Source: Candidatus Falkowiibacteriota bacterium (GTDB lineage Bacteria; Patescibacteriota; Patescibacteriia; Patescibacteriales; UBA12465). Taken from it: a stretch of DNA of 12,210 nt. The notes under the pieces are model-generated. The model did no database searches. It was given only the letters and a program-made list of their open reading frames with translations, and had not been told where the DNA came from. The position numbers were made by a program, and so were the translations under genes. Positions 8,401 to 12,210 of this stretch are shown in pieces. Position 1 is the stretch's first letter. Every line of letters begins with the position of its first letter. Location: assembly GCA_903857815.1 (NCBI GenBank), contig CAIOGK010000131.1, forward strand, positions 1 to 12,210. Reading direction: 5' to 3'.

Positions 8401-9003
8401 ATGATTATGGAAAATTATAAAATAGCATTTGGGATAGCGGCTGTAGTTATTAGTTTTCTTGGCTATATCCCATATTTTAGAGATATATTAAATAAAAAAA
8501 CTAAACCACATGTTTTTTCTTGGTTTATTTGGAGTCTTGCTGGTGGTATTGGTTTTTTTGCACAAATAATTAGTGGAGCAGGTTCGGGCGCCTGGATTCT
8601 CGGGCTAGGATTTACTATTAGTGCTATTATTACTATATTGGCTTTTCGCCAAGGCGAAAAAACAATAACTTTGTCAGATTGGGTAGCTTTTAGCGGAGCT
8701 TTGGTCGGTTTAATTTTATGGAGATTAACTAATAATCCATTATTAGCAATCGTTTTTATTATAATTACGGACGGCTTGGCGTTTGTGCCAACTTTTAGAA
8801 AAGCTTATCACAAGCCATACGAAGAAACATTTATATCTTGGTTTTTTTCTTCTTTTAAATTTTTGCTTGCCTTAGTCGCGACGCAATCTTATAGCTTAAC
8901 GACGGTACTTTATCCATTATATCTTCTTTTATCCAATGGATCTTTTGCTTTGATGCTAGTAGTACGTAGAAAAATTATAGATAAGAAAAAAGAACAGCTG
9001 TAA
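8401..9003 (+). CDS. Seven-helix membrane protein, SWEET/PQ-loop-like, second of a tandem pair
   Basis: This 200-residue paralog of the preceding gene aligns with it over almost its whole length with few or no gaps; by eye about half the positions are identical. Shared blocks are 'GYIPYFRDI' (21-29), 'KTKPHVFSWFIW' (33-44), 'GAGSGAW' (59-65), 'NNPLLAI' (111-117), and 'VPTFRKAYHKPYEETF' (129-144). Predicted helices lie at about 9-29, 38-57, 63-82, 94-109, 112-130, 144-161 and 165-188, the same 3+1+3 order. The two proteins may act together, as two related half-subunits, or may have split substrates after duplication; the sequence does not decide this. ATG 8401 is used here, but ATG 8407 (third codon) is equally possible; neither has a ribosome binding site at normal spacing. 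queA begins 4 bases after the stop. Confidence 0.7.
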   Translation: MIMENYKIAFGIAAVVISFLGYIPYFRDILNKKTKPHVFSWFIWSLAGGIGFFAQIISGAGSGAWILGLGFTISAIITILAFRQGEKTITLSDWVAFSGALVGLILWRLTNNPLLAIVFIIITDGLAFVPTFRKAYHKPYEETFISWFFSSFKFLLALVATQSYSLTTVLYPLYLLLSNGSFALMLVVRRKIIDKKKEQL

Positions 9004-9007
9004 CCCT

Positions 9008-10078
9008 ATGTCTCTAAAAACTTCCGATTTTTTTTATAATTTACCGAGCTCACTTATCGCTCAGAAACCGGTTTGGCCGCGTGATCATTCGCGGCTTTTA
9101 TTGTTGAATAAAAAAACTGGTTTAACTCAACATAAACATTTTTATAATTTACCTGATTATTTAAAAAAAGGAGACTTGCTTATTCTTAATAATTCTAAAG
9201 TTTTTCCAGCTAGACTTATCGGTCATAAAAAATTAACTGGGGGTCGGATAGAAATTTTTTTACATCAACCGCGTAAAAATAACGTTGATAATATTTGGGA
9301 GTGTTTAATTGGTGGTCGCGTTAAAGAAGAATCAGAAATAGAATTCCTTTCCTGTCGAAATAAATTAAATGCCAAAATTATAAAAAATAATCAAGATGGG
9401 ACCTGGTTGGTTAGCTTTGATTTAAGCGGTGATAAATTTTGGAAAATAATTGATAAAATCGGCGAAGTTCCATTGCCGCCATATATTAAGCGCCCTAAAC
9501 AATTAGCGAGTGATAGAAATAATTATCAAACTGTTTTTGCGGATAAAAATGAAGTCGGTTCAGCGGCCGCACCAACTGCCGGCTTACATTTTACTAAAAG
9601 TTTATTGAAGAAAATAAGAGATAAGGGCGTAGTAATAAAGTATGTTACCTTGCATGTTGGCTTAGGAACTTTTGCTCCGGTAAAAGAAGAAAAAATTACT
9701 GACCATAAAATGCATAGTGAGCTGGCGGCTATTAATTCTGAAACAATCAGAGAAATTTTAAAAGTTAAAAAACAGGGCGGAAGAATCATTGCCGTTGGAA
9801 CGACTAGTTGTCGAACTTTAGAATCTTTAGACTGGGCTAGTTTAAAAAAAGAAACTAAAATTCAAGATAAGTCTTTTTGGACGGATATTTTTATTTACCC
9901 TGGCTATAAATTTAAAATTGTTGATGCCCTGGTAACTAATTTTCACTTGCCAACCTCAACCCTTTTGATGTTGATTAGCGCCTTAGCTGGTAAATCACAG
10001 ATAGACCTTGCCTATCAAGAAGCGGTGCAGCGTAAATACCGATTTTTTAGTTATGGTGATGCGATGTTTATTAGTTAA
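9008..10078 (+). CDS. queA: S-adenosylmethionine:tRNA ribosyltransferase-isomerase QueA
   Basis: QueA transfers and rearranges the ribosyl group of SAM onto 7-aminomethyl-7-deazaguanine at the tRNA wobble position, forming epoxyqueuosine. The 356-residue length is normal for the family. Diagnostic stretches are 'LPSSLIAQKP' (12-21), 'RDHSRLL' (25-31), 'LLILNNSKVFPARL' (57-70), 'GEVPLPPYIKR' (152-162), 'YQTVFA' (173-178), 'AAPTAGLHFT' (187-196), 'VTLHVGLGTFAPV' (213-225), 'HKMHSE' (233-238), 'VTNFHLPTSTLLML' (309-322) and 'YRFFSYGDAM' (344-353). The family position usually occupied by Val or Gly-Ala-Val before 'AAPTAG' reads Gly-Ser-Ala here, a mild change. It is the last gene before the 93-base gap, so probably the last of its transcription unit. 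tgt, the usual partner, is not in the window. No Shine-Dalgarno precedes ATG 9008. Confidence 0.97.
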   Translation: MSLKTSDFFYNLPSSLIAQKPVWPRDHSRLLLLNKKTGLTQHKHFYNLPDYLKKGDLLILNNSKVFPARLIGHKKLTGGRIEIFLHQPRKNNVDNIWECLIGGRVKEESEIEFLSCRNKLNAKIIKNNQDGTWLVSFDLSGDKFWKIIDKIGEVPLPPYIKRPKQLASDRNNYQTVFADKNEVGSAAAPTAGLHFTKSLLKKIRDKGVVIKYVTLHVGLGTFAPVKEEKITDHKMHSELAAINSETIREILKVKKQGGRIIAVGTTSCRTLESLDWASLKKETKIQDKSFWTDIFIYPGYKFKIVDALVTNFHLPTSTLLMLISALAGKSQIDLAYQEAVQRKYRFFSYGDAMFIS

Positions 10079-10107
10079 AAGCTGCTTTATATACGCTTTA
10101 TCGAGAT

Positions 10108-10136
10108 TTGATTTTTTTTTAATTTTTTGGTAGAAT
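10108..10136 (+). promoter_or_regulatory. Probable sigma-70-type promoter for lepB-hisS-rpsU
   Basis: A -35 element TTGATT (10108-10113) and a -10 element TAGAAT (10131-10136) are separated by exactly 17 bases. TG at 10128-10129 gives an extended -10 (TGGTAGAAT). The spacer is T-rich. Transcription would begin near 10143, leaving a leader of about 30 bases before ATG 10172. It lies in the largest intergenic gap of the window, just after queA. Confidence 0.6.
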
Positions 10137-10171
10137 TGAAGCTGATTCGTAGATTTTTATTAAATATTTTT

Positions 10172-10735
10172 ATGCGTAAGTTTTTTTTATTTGTTTGGGA
10201 AATCATTAAAGTTGTTAGTATTTCTTTAGCGATTATTTTACCAGTACGTTATTACCTTATTCAACCTTTTTATGTTAAGGGAGCTTCGATGGAGCCTAAT
10301 TTTCATGACCATGAATATCTTATTATTGATGAAATAAGCTATCGCTTTAAAACTCCAGAACGTGGTCAAGTAATAGTTTTTAGATATCCTAAAAATCCTC
10401 AGGAATACTTTATAAAAAGAGTAATTGGTTTACCGGGAGAAGAAGTCCAAATTAAAGATGGTAAAATTATAATTTATAATAGTTCAAAACCGGAAGGATT
10501 TTTGTTAAATGAGTCATATTTACCAGCTGGATTAGAAACGCTGGATAATAATGGCGCCAAGGTTGAAGTTGGAAGTAATGAATATTTTGTTTTAGGAGAT
10601 AATCGTAATGCTTCTAAAGATTCACGTAGTTTTGGTCCGGTTGATAAAACCTTTGTTACCGGTAAAGTTTTATTTAGAGGCTGGCCGATTGAAGAAATAA
10701 CCGTTTTTGATAAAGGTTATTGGCCACAATATTAA
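10172..10735 (+). CDS. lepB: Signal peptidase I (LepB)
   Basis: This 187-residue serine-lysine protease removes signal peptides from exported proteins at the outer face of the cytoplasmic membrane. One N-terminal transmembrane segment spans about residues 8-29. Box B 'VKGASMEPNF' (35-44) holds the catalytic Ser39, and 'YFIKRVIGLPGE' (79-90) holds the general base Lys82. Box E is 'LGDNRNASKDSRSFG' (141-155). The protein is short, like many Gram-positive and Patescibacteria signal peptidases. ATG 10172 is preferred over an in-frame TTG at 10127 because that upstream codon lies inside the promoter -10 region, ahead of the predicted transcript start, and because the ATG gives the usual short basic N-terminus. 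It heads the second transcription unit and is followed by hisS after 16 bases. No Shine-Dalgarno is visible. Confidence 0.95.
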   Translation: MRKFFLFVWEIIKVVSISLAIILPVRYYLIQPFYVKGASMEPNFHDHEYLIIDEISYRFKTPERGQVIVFRYPKNPQEYFIKRVIGLPGEEVQIKDGKIIIYNSSKPEGFLLNESYLPAGLETLDNNGAKVEVGSNEYFVLGDNRNASKDSRSFGPVDKTFVTGKVLFRGWPIEEITVFDKGYWPQY

Positions 10736-10751
10736 AAATAAATTTACATCT

Positions 10752-12131
10752 ATGCCAAGAAGAAAAAAAGGAGCGACTGAGTCTTCGGCCGTTAAAACAG
10801 AAAGAAAAAGTGATAAAACTCCTAATCGATTATTAGGAATGAAGGATTTTGTTGGTCAAGATCAGGTTTGTTTTGATTTTGCTTATGATAAAGCAAGTCG
10901 TTTAGCAAAAATGTATAGTTTTGCTTCAGTTAAAACCCCGATTTTAGAAAGTTTTGATTTGTATAAAAAATCTAGTCGTCAAAATAATGATAAAGAATTT
11001 TATTTTGTTGATGGCGAGAAGGGCGAAAAAATGACTTTAAGACCAGAATTAACTCAAGGAACTGTACGTGCTTATTTAGAAAATAGTGTTATTGGCGGTT
11101 CTAAGTTAGCGCGATTTTTTTCTTTTGGACCAGTTTTCCGTCGTGAAAAACTACAAAGTGGTCGTTATCGAGAATCAACTCAATTTAATCTTGAACTTAT
11201 TGGAGAAAGAAAGCCGATGGCTGAAGCATTACTAATTACGGTTGCTAATAATTTTTTCGAAGAGATGCAAGTTAAAGTTCAAGTTCAAGTAAATAGTTTA
11301 GGGGATGCTGATTGCCGTAAAGAATATTGCAGCAAGCTTTCTACTTTTTATAAAGAAAGAGGTCGTCGTTCTAAGCTTTGTAATGCTTGTAAAAATAATT
11401 TAGGTAAAAATTGTTTGAGCCTTTTAGATTGTAAAGAGGAATCTTGTTTAAAACTTAGAGAAGAAGCTCCGCAGTTAGCAGATTTTTTATCAGATGAAAG
11501 TCGTGAATATTTAACCAAGACTTTGGAATTTTTAGATGAATTAAATATAAGTTATAACTTTAATCCTTATTTAGTGCGTGGCTTAAATTATTATAACGAT
11601 ATTGTTTTTGAGTTTTGGCCGGTTAATGAAGATGAGACAGTTGGCAAATTAGCCCTTGGTGGTGGTGGACGATATGATAATTTAATAGAAAATATGGGTG
11701 GACCAGAAACTCCAGCAGCCGGTTTAGCTATTGGTATAGAAAGAACAATCGCTCGAGTGCGAGATAAGGCAGCTTTGACAAATAAAGCAGAAGAAGATAT
11801 AGTATTTATTGCTCAACTTGGAGACCAGGCTAAATTAAAGGCTTTACAGTTATTTGAAGAGCTAAGAAAGACTGGATTTAATGTTAGACAATCCTTTGCT
11901 TCCGATAGTTTGAAATTTCAGCTCGAAGAAGCAGTTACGATTAAGGCAAAAACTAGTTTAATATTAGGCAAAAAAGAAATAATGGATGGAACTATTTTAA
12001 TGCGTGATATGGAATCTGGCGCTCAAGAAACCTTAGTTTATAAGAAGGTTAAAGAACGTTTAGAGAAGAGAGATAAGCAAGAAAAAAGAATTAATTTAAA
12101 TAATAGAAAGGAAGGTGCATTATATGGCTGA
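10752..12131 (+). CDS. hisS: Histidyl-tRNA synthetase (HisRS) with cysteine-rich insertion
   Basis: HisRS charges tRNA-His with histidine. This is a 459-residue class II enzyme: a lysine-rich N-terminal extension (about 1-25), the catalytic core, and a C-terminal anticodon-binding domain (about 350-440) with a basic tail. Motif 2 is 'FGPVFRREKLQSGRYRES' (125-142), the histidine-binding loop is 'LVRGLNYY' (274-281), and motif 3 is 'AAGLAIGIERT' (322-332), preceded by 'ALGGGGRYDNL' (301-311). Arg276 matches the catalytic arginine of the loop, but the usual 'RGLDYY' reads 'RGLNYY' (Asn279). The central insertion carries seven cysteines (188, 193, 210, 213, 221, 227, 232), including a CxxC at 210-213, compatible with a metal-binding knuckle. 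ATG 10752 is preferred over an in-frame TTG at 10707 that would lie inside lepB. Its end overlaps rpsU by 8 bases. Confidence 0.96.
   Translation: MPRRKKGATESSAVKTERKSDKTPNRLLGMKDFVGQDQVCFDFAYDKASRLAKMYSFASVKTPILESFDLYKKSSRQNNDKEFYFVDGEKGEKMTLRPELTQGTVRAYLENSVIGGSKLARFFSFGPVFRREKLQSGRYRESTQFNLELIGERKPMAEALLITVANNFFEEMQVKVQVQVNSLGDADCRKEYCSKLSTFYKERGRRSKLCNACKNNLGKNCLSLLDCKEESCLKLREEAPQLADFLSDESREYLTKTLEFLDELNISYNFNPYLVRGLNYYNDIVFEFWPVNEDETVGKLALGGGGRYDNLIENMGGPETPAAGLAIGIERTIARVRDKAALTNKAEEDIVFIAQLGDQAKLKALQLFEELRKTGFNVRQSFASDSLKFQLEEAVTIKAKTSLILGKKEIMDGTILMRDMESGAQETLVYKKVKERLEKRDKQEKRINLNNRKEGALYG
12108..12117 (+). promoter_or_regulatory. Strong Shine-Dalgarno sequence of rpsU
   Basis: AAGGAAGGTG ends 6 bases before ATG 12124 and can pair well with the 3' end of 16S rRNA (AAGGA or AGGTG core). 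It lies inside the end of hisS. No other start in the window has a comparable motif at proper spacing. Confidence 0.75.
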
Positions 12132-12210
12132 CTTTAAAAGAAAACCAGGAGAAAGTTTTGAAAGTTTTTTGAGAAAATTCAAGAAAGGCTTAAAGAACAG
12201 TAAGCGCTTA
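12124..12210 (+). CDS. rpsU: Small ribosomal subunit protein bS21, 3' partial
   Basis: The first 29 codons are visible before the window ends. They contain 'RKPGESFESFLRKFKK', the characteristic bS21 start in which a Gly-Glu-Ser/Pro-Phe-Glu-x-Hydrophobic-Leu-Arg-(R/K)-Phe pattern opens a long basic helix, and the fragment continues with basic residues to 'SKRL'. bS21 sits on the 30S platform near the 3' end of 16S rRNA and takes part in initiation. The gene overlaps hisS by 8 bases, so the two are probably co-transcribed from the promoter ahead of lepB, and translation may be coupled. A strong Shine-Dalgarno precedes the ATG. The rest of the protein lies outside the window. Confidence 0.88.
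   Translation, partial: MADFKRKPGESFESFLRKFKKGLKNSKRL

Noticed and set aside
1338..9789. Small minus-strand open frames within 1338-1541, 2242-2454, 7942-8166 and 9526-9789
   Set aside because: They lie antisense inside well-supported genes, show no recognisable domains, and have no promoter or ribosome binding context.
10077..10120. Possible terminator after queA: AAAGC/GCTTT inverted repeat and a later T-run
   Set aside because: The stem is about 5 base pairs with a 12-base loop, and the T-run starts about 11 bases after it. This is not a convincing intrinsic terminator.
10127..10171. TTG start at 10127 for lepB
   Set aside because: The codon overlaps the promoter -10 region, upstream of the predicted transcript start; ATG 10172 gives a standard short LepB N-terminus.
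10707..10751. TTG start at 10707 for hisS
   Set aside because: It would overlap the end of lepB by 29 bases and add residues with no HisRS similarity.

Overview
This AT-rich window reads as a compact bacterial chromosome segment, most likely from the Candidate Phyla Radiation (Patescibacteria). The evidence is the tight one-strand packing, the near absence of Shine-Dalgarno sequences, a cysteine-rich HisRS with a lysine-rich N-terminal extension, a short LepB, and a hisS-rpsU junction. No single feature proves this, and I cannot name the class. The standard genetic code fits: ten complete reading frames run to normal length with no in-frame TGA. I see no mobile element, CRISPR array, tRNA, rRNA or defence cassette.

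All genes lie on the + strand. The window opens with the last 47 codons of a probable M16-family peptidase (2-145). Two membrane-anchored, probably extracytoplasmic proteins follow. One is a 594-residue conserved protein of unknown function with eight predicted exported cysteines. The other is a 618-residue protein that joins a MEMO/AmmeMemoRadiSam-B domain to a CapA-like metallophosphatase domain. Next come two DNA repair genes: a superfamily 1 helicase with a C-terminal Fe-S PD-(D/E)XK nuclease domain, and ruvB. Then comes a tandem pair of 7-helix membrane proteins with a 3+1+3 layout and internal repeats, like SWEET/PQ-loop transporters, and then queA for queuosine synthesis in tRNA. Spacing from 114 to 10078 runs from small overlaps to 15 bases, so this stretch is probably one transcription unit that continues from upstream.

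A 93-base gap (10079-10171) carries the best promoter in the window (TTGATT, 17 bases, extended -10 TAGAAT). It would start a second unit: lepB (signal peptidase I), hisS and rpsU (bS21, cut by the window end). The promoter position also fixes the lepB start at 10172, not further upstream.

Most genes are housekeeping. The less ordinary material is the MEMO-CapA fusion, the cysteine-rich exported protein beside it, the SWEET-like pair sitting between ruvB and queA, and the fact that only rpsU has a strong Shine-Dalgarno sequence. I do not see a clear new multi-gene system.
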